From the NCBI GenBank assembly GCA_009869945.1, contig WIXG01000194.1, positions 87,718 to 151,717 of the forward strand: a stretch of DNA of 64,000 nt, in the 5' to 3' direction. Below, piece after piece: positions 1 to 9,725 of this stretch. Made by a program: the position numbers and the translations under genes. Under the pieces are notes generated by a model. It did not search any database. It saw only the letters and a program-made list of their open reading frames with translations, and was not told the DNA's origin. This DNA is from Mesaphorura yosii. Taxonomy: Eukaryota > Arthropoda > Collembola > Poduromorpha > Tullbergiidae. Numbering within the stretch: the first letter of the stretch is position 1; each line of letters starts with the position of its first letter.

Positions 1-188
1 TTACATTAGAAATTACGAAGCGGAAGTGAGACTTCGGTTGTTCACTTGCAGGGACTTGTGGTGTTCGTCCAATTCAAGTCCGAAGTACTACTGTACTACG
101 CAGCTATAACTTGACCATTAAACTAGCAGGGCAATATATTAATTGTGGTCTTAACACGTGCCTTTAACATTAGTGGTAAAAAGTGAAG

Positions 189-1747
189 ATGACATTGCCA
201 ACTCCAGGGCGGCGTCGCTCAATGCAGTTCCGACAGTTATTTGCTGAAGAGGATGATGATTACTGCTTGTCCTCTCTTTTCGAGGACGGTGACCACTCCA
301 ACTCCAACCAGAAGCTCTCCTTCGGGGACCGCAGTTTAGATGAATACAGAAGCCGGAAAAGGATTAAACTGGACCCGACATGTTCGAATGCTGATGCTGG
401 TACAGGCAACAACAAGGGTCGGATTGGAATTAAGGGTAGCCAGAGAAATTCCAAGTCCCAGAAGACATGGGACTGCATTGGTTAGGTTAGGTTAGGTTGC
501 ATTCGCCAACACAACACAACCAACATTGTGCAATGCGGTGCACTAGGGGCTGGCTACCCTTAACTCCAATTTAACAAGAACAATGTCCAACAGAACGTCC
601 AAGTGTCGGACTCTGAACGGTCATTTACAGAAATCGTCAACTCCGAATTACCTTTTGCGAAGATTTTCGAAGACAAAGCAATGCCAAAGATTCGGCTCGT
701 ATTGAGTAAGCAGGAAATATTCATCAAATCGCTTGGAGAATGGTATAAGGGGCTGACAACTTCAAAGAAGATTACATTAAGCAAGAAGGCTTTCAAGAGG
801 AAGGCTGTGCAGGAGGCGTTCATACTTAATCTGGAAGTTAAAAGAATTCCCACCAACTGGCTGGATATCCTGTGGAACGATTATGGGTTAGAATTTTACA
901 AGCGAAGGAAGAACTTTTCCTACTTGGCTGATTTCAAAGCGAGATTCAATACGACACGAACTGGCAATCCTGGTGACAGCAGCTTCACAGGGGTAATTGC
1001 GTAAATTGGTCTAATGTAATGTAAATGTACACAAACTGCAAATAATTAAGTGTTGTTTCACCTTGCTTTATTTGTTGATTCAAGACATTTACATCTTCTG
1101 GACGAAAAAGTAAGCCTCCTGAAATACTCAATATCAATGGATTTTCAAAGTCGAGGGTCAACGATTCTGCCAGTTCATTCGAAACTTCAATGCGTCCACG
1201 TAAAGTTGTAAGTCCACACCATCTGAATCTTTCTTATCCTGTGGTCTCAATGTTGCGTGTAAATTGCAGATTGATTTATCTGATGAACTGCCTCCAATTT
1301 GTTGGATTGAACAGTACTACAAGACAGGCGTTGCTCCTCCGAGAGAGCTGACACTTCTTTCCACGTTTAATCGGGATATCATCTTCTATAATTACAACCT
1401 TCCTGCTGACCATTATTCAAACTTCCACAAAGTAAACGAAGATTGACCGTACTTCCACTTTCTCTCGTTAATTCTTACCTTTATTGCAGGAAAATGCAAA
1501 CATGGGTGCAAAAATGTCAGAGCGAGAGCCCGCAGCCGTCTCAGGTCCACAAATTAAATACGCTCATGAAGGAAATGCGTTTAACTGGGCAGGACGGCCA
1601 CGAGTTCAACGGAGTGAAAGCGACAAGAAGGTGGATGTGATCGAAATATGTGAGCTACAATGCCAACGAACTGGAAAATCTCAATTTTCCTCCTTGAATG
1701 GTTTCAAGAAGTTAAATAATGCTGCAAAGTCTAGACGTGTACGTTAA
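189..1747 (+). CDS. Unrecognised five-exon gene, about 407 aa, basic, probably nuclear
   Basis: Proposed exons are 189-480, 604-992, 1085-1207, 1270-1431 and 1490-1747. All junctions are GT..AG and the reading phases (1,0,0,0) agree, which supports one protein. The N-terminus begins MTLPTPGRRRS and has an acidic patch (EEDDD) followed by a basic stretch (RSRKRIK) that could be a nuclear signal. The middle is Lys/Arg-rich, and exon 4 reads LPPICWIEQYYKTG. The C-terminus ends in a basic AAKSRRVR. The first ATG is at 189; an in-frame GTG lies six bases earlier. I recognise no domain. Intron 1 carries a TTAGG run, so read-through past exon 1 would stop at once at the TAG inside that repeat. The first junction is the least certain. 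A cell-cycle or chromatin protein is possible, but that is only a guess from composition. Confidence 0.55.
426..567. repeat. Inverted repeat (18 nt arms) enclosing a TTAGG run
   Basis: The arm at 426-443 and the arm at 550-567 are reverse complements at 17 of 18 positions; the 14-nt core TTAAGGGTAGCCAG is exact. The left arm is in exon 1 and the right arm in the intron of the first gene, so the transcript could fold across the splice donor. Confidence 0.8.
480..497 (+). repeat. Interstitial telomere-type repeat (TTAGG) flanked by a 6-bp direct repeat
   Basis: About three and a half units of GGTTA run from 480 to 497. TTAGG is the canonical arthropod telomere unit. TGCATT occurs directly on both sides (474-479 and 498-503), as expected for a target-site duplication or a repaired break. 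Confidence 0.75.
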
Positions 1748-2353
1748 GGCTAAATTGGAGGGGAATGGCAGTGAAGACTTTAATGGGCGAATAAGTTTGA
1801 GCTAAAATGACATGAATGTGTCAAATTTTGTCATCCCTTTCGAAATTTTCGACTTGGTTAAGTTTTTAAATTCAAGTTTTTGTTAATTCCTTGTGTAACT
1901 GTTATTCATCTTATTAATTATACTAGAGCCATGCTCCAGCGTGTGTTTCACATTTTGGCCTTGAAATTATTCTTAATTATTGCTAATTTTACCATCTAAC
2001 GATTTTTTCCGTTACGTTCAAAATTCACTGGAGTAATGGACGTTCAACATTTACTGTTTACTGTAACTGCCAATGTAATCAATGTAAGTATCATCTAATA
2101 AAATAAAATTGTAATTTTGTCAGCTCACAGTTGTTTCTTTCGCCAGTTGTTGTCAGTTGGAAGTCGGAGAGGAACCTTGGGCTCTTTAAGAATTAATGAC
2201 CACGGCTCTAAAATCAGGTGGGCTCTAATACTGATTCGTCTCACGATTCCTTGTGCAGCACAGCGCCAATAATATTTTTCATTCTCTTTACTCATACGAA
2301 AACCGCATTGAAAGTTTAATTCCAAAAAAGTTCAAGTAAACAAAAGATTCAGG
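1748..2353. other. Intergenic, 3' flank of first gene and 5' flank of GTPBP10
   Basis: AT-rich sequence with no open frame that resembles a protein. It should hold the first gene's 3' UTR and the GTPBP10 promoter; no TATA box stands out. Confidence 0.5.
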
Positions 2354-4231
2354 ATGCGTACAATTAACCATACATTCAAATCGTGCTCAGTGATTGCTTC
2401 TACTGGTCACCGGGCCGCGATTACTTATTTGTACAAGCAATTCGCAAGGCATGTTGGTGTCTGCACTGGATCAGCGACAGCGACGGCCAGTGTTCCTCAC
2501 ACTTGCAGTTATGCAACGGGCAATGCCGGTGGTGGAACTGTCGAACCTGAGGCGAAGGCTCCGAGGGTGAAGGTAATAATGAAAATGAATGCGGCTCGAG
2601 TTCTATCGCGGTCATCTAAATGAGCTTGTGTGTGATATCGTAGAAATCTTCCAAACAAAGAGGACGTTTCATCGATTCGTTGCGCATCCACGTGAAAGCA
2701 GGGTCAGGAGGACGTAAGAACGGCTTATAAATTTCACTATATCTTAAAGTCTGGATAGCGACAATGTTTATCATACTGTAATCCTTTAGACGGTCTCCCT
2801 GCAAGAGGTGGTGTTGGAGGTAGAGGCGGCGATGTACTCCTTCAAGGCAAAAAAGGTAATAACTCTCTTCTGAAATTGTCCGCTTTACCGAAGGTTCTAG
2901 ATTTTCATCGATTAACTTGATTTAAGCAATCAAGTTGAACACCGTCGTGGAAAAATTTCCGTCAAAACGATTTTCCGGAGTCAGAGGAGCAGATGCAAGC
3001 TATTTCTGTGTCAATGGAGAGTCAGGATCTCCTACGACCATCGAAGTACCACTTGGAATCAGTGTTATCTCCGAAATGGGGAACAAAATGGGTAAGGCAA
3101 TATATGATTTTAGAAATTCTTTCTCAGTAAACAAGCCACTGTTTTCATTCGACCAGGTGAGATAAACGAAGAGGGCGATAAAATTATTGTAGCCAAAGGT
3201 GGAGCCGGTGGATCACCTACAAATGGATTTTGCGGAATGAAAGGAGATACACAAACAGTTGTGCTAGACTTGAAACTAATCGCCGATGTTGGGTTCGTTG
3301 GCTATCCAAACGCTGGGAAATCAACACTTTTGAAAGCAATCTCCAGAGCGAGACCTAAAATTGCGTCGTATCCGTGTAAGTGATGACTTCCTAATATTTT
3401 ACGCATAATTTGCAATGGTCTATTATTCTATGCGCTAAACTCTGATTTTGCAGTCACCACTCTTAGGCCAAATGTGGGAGTCATCGAATTTGAAGACTTC
3501 CGAAAGATCTCGCTTGCGGATCTTCCGGGTTTGATTCAAGGAGCACACATGAATTCTGGAATGGGACACAAGTATGAGCGGTGCATTGTCGGCTGCTAAC
3601 TGTAGAGTTTAATTTTTGTACTGATTTGTACAGATTTTTGAAGCACGTGGAGCGAACAAAATTGATTCTATTCATCGTTGACATCCATGGATTTCGACTC
3701 GGGCCCAAATATAAGAGTCAAAATGCTCTCGAAACTATCATTACGCTAAATCGAGAGTTAGAGCTTTATATGACCGACCTGGTGGAAAAGCCAGGTGAGT
3801 TTGTACTATAAATTCGAGGACCACATGCATCCACTGGAACTCATTAAACCAACTTCCCCTTAATGCAGCAATGCTGGCCTTGAACAAGATGGATTTGCCG
3901 GACTCGTATCCCATAATAGAGTCAATACGAGAGACTTACAAATCTCGGGAGTCAGTCAAGAGTTACGTAAAAACCCTTCCCGCAGAGTACCAACCCGAGC
4001 ACCTAATTATGTAAGAAATACTGAGTTACGCTCTTCGCACCTGTGATGGTTATTGAGCTTAAGAAAGTATTATTGCCATGCAGGTTTCAAGAAATTTTAC
4101 CGATATCAGCAAAGACAAATGGAGAATCCGTGAATCGGCTGAAAGAAGCCCTAAGAAAGTTAATAGATGTAAACGAGGACATCAAGAGGGAGGAAATCGA
4201 GGCGCAAATAAAAGCGACTAAATCTAATTAG
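2354..4231 (+). CDS. GTPBP10: Obg-family GTPase GTPBP10, probably mitochondrial
   Basis: Nine exons: 2354-2572, 2644-2713, 2790-2855, 2927-3091, 3157-3375, 3454-3571, 3634-3794, 3869-4010 and 4084-4231. All phases agree and give about 435 aa. The N-terminal ~75 residues are Arg/Lys/Ser-rich without acidic runs, as in a mitochondrial presequence. The Obg fold follows, with [15 protein letters not shown] and a glycine-rich [10 protein letters not shown] segment. The G domain shows P-loop GYPNAGKST (G1), [10 protein letters not shown] (G3), ALNKMD (G4) and ISAKT (G5). The vertebrate orthologue is a mitochondrial GTPase that helps assemble the large ribosomal subunit. Human GTPBP10 is close in length (387 aa), and the phrase [17 protein letters not shown] is characteristic. 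Nothing suggests damage. Confidence 0.95.
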
Positions 4232-4267
4232 TCGACCTGCGTGTAACACAATCTGATTTTTTGACGA

Positions 4268-4273
4268 AATAAA
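4268..4273 (+). terminator. Polyadenylation signal AATAAA of GTPBP10
   Basis: AATAAA lies 37 nt after the GTPBP10 stop codon. This is the expected place and orientation. Confidence 0.6.
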
Positions 4274-5089
4274 ATAGCTCAGCATAATTTTCACATCCTC
4301 TCCAGTCTTATCATTAAACAGTGCAAAAGGCTAAAAAGTTGTGTTCATTTCCGGTACGCACGTTTCGTTGCTACTTGCGTCGCGTGTCCACTCGTAGTCG
4401 TGCAGTTTTTTATAAATTCAGTGGAATTTGTGGAATGAGGATTGTAGAACTTTATTGCGACTTACTTTCATGTTTACAAACTTGCGTGAATGTAAACAAA
4501 GCGGAAAATTCTTTGTGGCACGAACCTTGAGACGGCACTTCAACAACTCGTCCAAGTGAAAGGTACTGTTCAAAGTCAAACCTCAACTTCAACACCTGAC
4601 ACGGATAGCCCTTCCTTAACTTACACTAATTTATTTTAAGTTAACGTTCAAATGTGTTGTGAATTAATTAGTAATTTACGCCGCCCTTAGTACTTGTTTA
4701 ATTCTTCCAAGTTTAATAGTGACTAGGATTTGGGTTTGACTAAATTCCAACAAGTTCGACCCTTTGCGTCGCATTTTTCGATTTAAGCCTGGTCGTCTGA
4801 TAATCCGGTAAGCTGAATGATTAATCACTTTTGCACAAAAGTTCATCTATTCGTTGCAGTTTATATGGTGTGCTTGGTTGGGCTCACAGATTGACTTAAT
4901 TGATTTATTCTTGACTATCCAGACTCGCCACTCACCCTTCGTCTTCTCTGTTCGTCCAGCAAGACAACTTCAAATTAAGTTATTGACAACTAAAATGAAT
5001 GTCTTACGAGGTACCCACATTTGTAAATACTCAATTTTCAGATCCGATGGCCATAATATTGATGCTAATGCTTCATAGATTTTCTGCAC
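4274..5089. other. Intergenic and probable 5' UTR of the AKAP7-like gene
   Basis: Short open frames at 4321-4530 and 4854-5078 show no recognisable protein features. The region probably holds the promoter and leader of the gene that starts at 5090, possibly with a leader intron; no clear TATA box is visible. Confidence 0.45.
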
Positions 5090-6958
5090 ATGTTTTCCTA
5101 CCCGTACTCTCTGGTGCGAAGGATTACAAGCGTAACATGGTCCCTCGTTTGGACTCGAGGACTTGTAAACGTCCTACCGTTCGTCCAGCGACGTTCTATT
5201 GAAGATTCCACACCGAGAACTAACCGTATCAAATTCGAGGCATCAAGCGCCCAAACTGCTAACGCTGGAATGAGCTCGAAAGAGGATCTTGAAACTGGTA
5301 TCGTGTCTTCTGATGAGACAAGACCCAGTGGCACTTTGTCCAGCGAGCATTTATTAAGTACCACCGACTTAACGGCGACAGTGGTGGTTGAAAACAAAGC
5401 AGGTTCTTCGACTTCGAAAGCAGAAGCTGTTCACGGTCAACACCTAAACTCTATTGGCTCCTCAGATTCGCAAGTAAAAGATGACAATAAGGAACGAGAA
5501 CCGCATTCTCCGCAGGAACACACCGACAATCATTCCCCTCTGCCTTTGCGTGCAAAACGGAATTCAACAACGTTAGAAGAGGACAGTATCTCAGAACTTG
5601 TTTTCGAACACGAAGGGAAGGCCCCTGGAATTGAAAATAAATTAGACGAGGTGCTCCTTAACCACATTTCCAAAAAACCGAAATTGGAATCACCAAAACC
5701 GATGCCCCGCAGTCGTGAAGCTTCTGAATCCGACGGTTCAAAACTGAAACACAAACTGAATTCTAATAAGAACAAAAGAAACAGACATGGTAGTGGAAGT
5801 CGTGACCGTCCAGAAGTCAATCACTTTATTGGCATTCAGATAACAAACCCAACAGTGAGTTATTGTCAGAGAGTTTAAGTACGAATTTAAGGTTCATGTT
5901 AAAGTTCATATATTCTTATGATCATATATTTTTGCAGATTCACTCTAGACTTGAAGAGGTCCAGCAGCAGATGCTTGAGAAAGGATTGCACAATACTTCG
6001 GTTAGAAAGCTCCAAAAAGGCAGCTTCTTTTCAGAAACCATGGTGTCAATTAAGAAATCGCATGTCACATTGCACGTGTTTCACATTGAGAACGAGGAGC
6101 AAATGGAGGCGTAAGTTGCAACATTCTTCATCATAACCGTGATGATGTAGAAGTCATTAATCATTATCATTATATTTCCTAGAGCCAAGACTGCAATACA
6201 GAAAGTGTGGGAGAGACATCAGAATGAGTTCGAGCCGGAACCAGTAACTTTAAAAGGTAAGTTCTGGTCCGAAACCTCGAAAGCTTTTCACTTGGTCCTG
6301 TGTAATTGCGCTTTTCGATTTCAGTTGAAGGCGTTGGACATTTCAAGCACTCGGTGAGCTTCCATTTCGCTTGAACATTAGTGCACTAACCTTGAACCTT
6401 AAACTTTATTCAACGACTTTATTTGCTTATTTTCGGAAGGTCCTGTTCGCAAAAATACAAGGAGAGAAAGAGCTAGAAAAACTTTGCAAAATCAGTGATG
6501 CCATCAAAGAGGAGTTCAGGCAGTTGAACATTTATGGCGACGACAGTAAGCCGTTCAGACCGCACTTGACATTGGCGAAGCTGTCCAAAGTTAAATGGAA
6601 CAAGGATTTTAAGAAACATGTAAGATCTTTGAATTGAAGGGTTAATTTTGTCCCACTTGTCTTTTCACTGTCGTCCCTTTTGATTGGAATTCTGAAACTG
6701 GTTTGACAGAATATCCGCTCATTTCCGCGAGACTTGTGGCAAGACCAGGAATCCACGTTCTTTGGCAAGCAGCGGGTGGAGAGTTTGCAGCTTCTGAGTA
6801 TGCGTTCAAATGATGAGACTGGATACTACGAAATAGTTGAAACATATCCGTTCAATATCAAAAACGCCATTCATGACGATGGTCAATGTCTGAAGACTGT
6901 CCAGACCAGTGAAGACGAAGGCAAGGCTGAACTGGATACTAACGAAAATAGAAACTAA
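5090..6958 (+). CDS. AKAP7-like 2H phosphoesterase-domain protein
   Basis: Exons are 5090-5854, 5938-6110, 6183-6256, 6325-6353, 6440-6619 and 6710-6958, in consistent phase, giving 489 aa. The first ~240 residues are low-complexity with Ser/Glu-rich and Lys-rich stretches, including KKPKLESPK as a candidate nuclear signal. The C-terminal half matches the AKAP18/AKAP7 2H fold. It starts NHFIGIQITNPT and has the two H-x-T/S motifs, HVTLHVF (exon 2) and HLTLAKLSK (exon 5), with the family phrase FRPHLT. It ends with LCSML-like SLQLLSM and GYYEIVETYPF. AKAP7 isoforms anchor protein kinase A, and the 2H fold binds nucleotides such as AMP. I cannot identify a PKA-binding helix here, so anchoring is inferred from the family. 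An ASCC1-type protein is less likely because no KH domain is visible. Confidence 0.85.
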
Positions 6959-8336
6959 AGCTGAGGTGAACGGAGAACGTTTCCCTTCCATACTTTTGTA
7001 TTCCTCTCAAGCATAAGAATAAGCGTAGTAGTAACTTAAAGCATGCTTATATTTATTGTCAGCTAAAATTAAACATGAATGTACTGTTTTCTTGATGACG
7101 CATTTGCAAGTATTTCTAATTGTGATTGAATTTGTTCCATGGAATACCAGCTAGTCTAGAATATTAACTCAAGTTTCTAATCGATATTTTGCTGCAGCTG
7201 CAGATCTATGACACGAGAGTCGTCTTTATATATGCATTTATGTAGACGTGAAATAAAATCTTGGCATTTGCTGAAATTTCTGCGTTGAGAGTTGTGCTTG
7301 CGTGCTTCGAGATTGAATTTAATTGTTCTATAAATAGGATTCTTTTTCATAATTGCTCGTCGCTCTGAATCATCATGCAATTGGAAAGTACCAGAAAACA
7401 ATGACAATGACAAGGAAGACGGTACGAAGATGAAGTCGTCAATTTTGAAGGCTAAGCTGTGAATGAAATTAAAATTAGCAATAATTATCACGTAATGAAT
7501 GAGTACCTCTTGCAAGATACTGCATTTTCCTCATAACTTTTGCGCGAACTGGTAATAAAATTCACTCATCTTCGGTTCGTGGAACTAAAACTTCCATGAA
7601 TTAGAAATTAGCAAGTTATACTCTGCTCGTAAATACGAAATCTGAGTCATGCTCGTCTGAACTTGAGTTTTTGACTGAGAAGCTCTCACAGGTTATAAAA
7701 TCTTGATCGCTTCGCTTCACCGGCCAAGTTTCTTCCTTCCCTTCATAAAATCCAAAACCAGCATCAAGATTTATTTCTCATCAATCACTTTGAAGGTTAA
7801 AGAGCCATCAACAGCAAGACCAGCATGAAATTGGCAATTGCGCGGTGGCTTTGTTATGGCTGCCAAAACTAAACGTCTTTTCCATTCATTGTTATAGTCT
7901 GCATCAAAATCCCATCCGCCATTCGTCATTCGTCTGTAATCATGAGTACAAAAATAATCATTCACATGGCACCAAAATTGCGCATATGACTCAAATTCTG
8001 GCTCTGCCACTTCCTACCAAAATTTTTCCATGTTATTCGCTCAGTGCTCCTGGCGTGTCCTTTGTTATGCGCATTATTACGACATAGACCTGCCAGGAGT
8101 TGATTTGTTGTCGTTGCTGTACGAAGCGATTGTTGGTAAATATGCTCATCACATCACAATGATCACATAATCACAGTACCACTTATGATACTGATGAAAA
8201 TGAAGATTTGGACGAGTTCTGTGGATTGAATTTAAATTTTCAATTCATTCACTATCTAAACGTACAGTGATTAGTGATTCATTCTAAACCTGTCTGCATA
8301 ATTACCTTTTATGTGTTTACGCATGCAACGCGAGTT
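6959..8336. other. Long intergenic stretch; one possible minus-strand coding fragment
   Basis: No firm gene. The minus-strand frame at 7771-8010 (about 79 codons, ending VDGSLTFKVIDEK just before an AATAAA) has protein-like composition and could be a terminal exon. A second minus-strand frame lies at 7177-7515. I could not link them by matching splice sites. Confidence 0.3.
7771..8010 (-). CDS. Possible last exon or remnant of an unrecognised minus-strand gene
   Basis: This frame translates to about 79 residues. It begins MAEPEFESYAQFW and contains GGWDFDADYNNEWKRR and FHAGLAVDGSLTF, an aromatic and acidic composition more like real protein than random DNA. An AATAAA overlaps the region just after its stop on the minus strand. 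A weak acceptor (TTTTGGTAG) lies just upstream of its methionine. No family is recognised and no upstream exon was found, so it may be a relic or chance. Confidence 0.25.
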   Translation of the reverse strand: MAEPEFESYAQFWCHVNDYFCTHDYRRMTNGGWDFDADYNNEWKRRLVLAAITKPPRNCQFHAGLAVDGSLTFKVIDEK

Positions 8337-8372
8337 TATAAAACGAGAAGAATTCTCGAGTACGCTTCAGTT
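8337..8372 (+). promoter_or_regulatory. TATA box and initiator of the secreted Cys-rich gene
   Basis: TATAAAA at 8337-8343 is followed 30 nt later by TCAGTT at 8367-8372, an arthropod-type initiator. The spacing is that of a focused core promoter. A leader intron probably follows (8435-8506, CAG|GTTAGT..CACAG), placing the ATG 14 nt after the acceptor. Confidence 0.7.
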
Positions 8373-8519
8373 CATTCTATTCTTTGATTACGTGCCAACT
8401 GATCTCTACACAGACAGACCGCGAGTTGTCTCAGGTTAGTGCTTCAGTGCATATCGTTACCTGAATTATTTCCGTAACCATACTTTTGCATTTCCCATTT
8501 GCACAGATTCAGCATCACA

Positions 8520-9314
8520 ATGAAGTACAGTACACCTTTTGTCCTGCTGCTGGCTCTATCACTGACCTTCGCCTTACCGACCACAACACCAGAGCCAGAG
8601 TCCGATGACTCGACGACGGCGTTCCCCGACAGCGAGCCCACAACCCTACCTGCCTCCGAAGAAGCAGCAGAGACTCCAGCGGCACCGGAAATAAAAGATC
8701 GGAATTCAGACGCAATGAAGCATCCCGGCTTCAGCCGCGATTGTACCAACTCCAACGACTGTCAATATCATAATGCTCTTGTCAAATCTGCGGCGTACCT
8801 CAACTGCGCAAACCGCGTCTGCATCTGCGAAAACAACCGCTACATCGTTGACGTCTCGGTCTGGAAGTTGGAATGGAACGGGACGGCATGCGCCATCGCC
8901 GTGTCTGGACCTTGTGGTACTGACTCCAGGAACGGTGGCGAGCTGACCATGCACTGCCAGACCGGGTTGGAGTGCGTGGAGGGACGATGTCGCGACCCAG
9001 CCAAGATGCGGCAGACTCCGCTGAACCACTCGTGCCATGAGACCATCGATTGCCTCGAGGGGCTCGTCTGCAAAGTGACGGCTTTCTATTTTGGGCCATC
9101 GAGCACGTGCGTGGCACCTGACACGCCAGCTCTGAAGGGGTTTGAGGAAGCAGAAACCACGACTGCGTCGACGACAGGTGCAGCAGACCCAGACAGCTTG
9201 TCGTCGACGACAACCGGTACGAGTTCGACTACGAGCAGTCCGGTCACGACCACATCTTCCCCTTCAACGAGCACACCGGACGAGACGACGAAGGAAGGAG
9301 AGATGAAGGAATGA
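8520..9314 (+). CDS. Secreted Cys-rich protein with mucin-like Thr/Ser-rich ends
   Basis: One coding exon of 264 aa. The methionine at 8520 is preferred over the upstream in-frame codons because they fall in the leader intron. Residues 1-19 are a clear signal peptide (YSTPFVLLLALSLTFALP). A Thr/Pro/Glu-rich linker follows to about residue 60. About 130 residues contain some 14 cysteines in spacings reminiscent of small EB-type or EGF-like disulfide domains (CANRVCICE, CQTGLECVEGRC, CLEGLVC). The tail is Thr/Ser-rich (TTTGTSSTTSSP), likely O-glycosylated. It should be extracellular, perhaps in cuticle, gut or haemolymph. I do not recognise an exact family. The strong TATA/initiator core promoter fits a regulated, tissue-specific gene. 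Confidence 0.8.
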   Translation: MKYSTPFVLLLALSLTFALPTTTPEPESDDSTTAFPDSEPTTLPASEEAAETPAAPEIKDRNSDAMKHPGFSRDCTNSNDCQYHNALVKSAAYLNCANRVCICENNRYIVDVSVWKLEWNGTACAIAVSGPCGTDSRNGGELTMHCQTGLECVEGRCRDPAKMRQTPLNHSCHETIDCLEGLVCKVTAFYFGPSSTCVAPDTPALKGFEEAETTTASTTGAADPDSLSSTTTGTSSTTSSPVTTTSSPSTSTPDETTKEGEMKE

Positions 9315-9725
9315 GTGTCGTAATGACGCCTCGTTGACTAGTTGACTTGACCTGTAGTAATTACGTTTAGTTCCTGTGTTGAATAATTATGTAGCCAAAG
9401 TTAATGGACGTTAGTAAATTTTATACAATTTCGTCGAAAAACTTTGTATGTAGCTATATCACCTCCTCCGTCTGACATAAGAGAAACACGACAATACAAT
9501 TTGTCGATTCTGTTTCTTTGAAAACAAAAATTTATTGGTCTTCAATCATCGTGAAAGCCCAATTTGATGGCCCAGCAGATGAACTCGGGTTCTAACAACT
9601 ACTGCTGCACAACAGACTGCAATCACTGCAATTGCCTTCATTATAATATAATTAAACTTCAACTGAAAAGTTCCGCATTTAGTCCATTGCCATTTATCTT
9701 TTACTGGACTGAATAAACTCCAATC
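9315..9725. other. Intergenic between secreted gene and SAXO-like gene
   Basis: AT-rich with no coding signal seen. It must hold the 3' UTR of the secreted gene and the leader of the next gene. Confidence 0.5.

Noticed and set aside
5530-5820. Minus-strand frame of 96 codons, Ser/Leu-rich
   Set aside because: Antisense to the AKAP7-like exon 1 low-complexity region.
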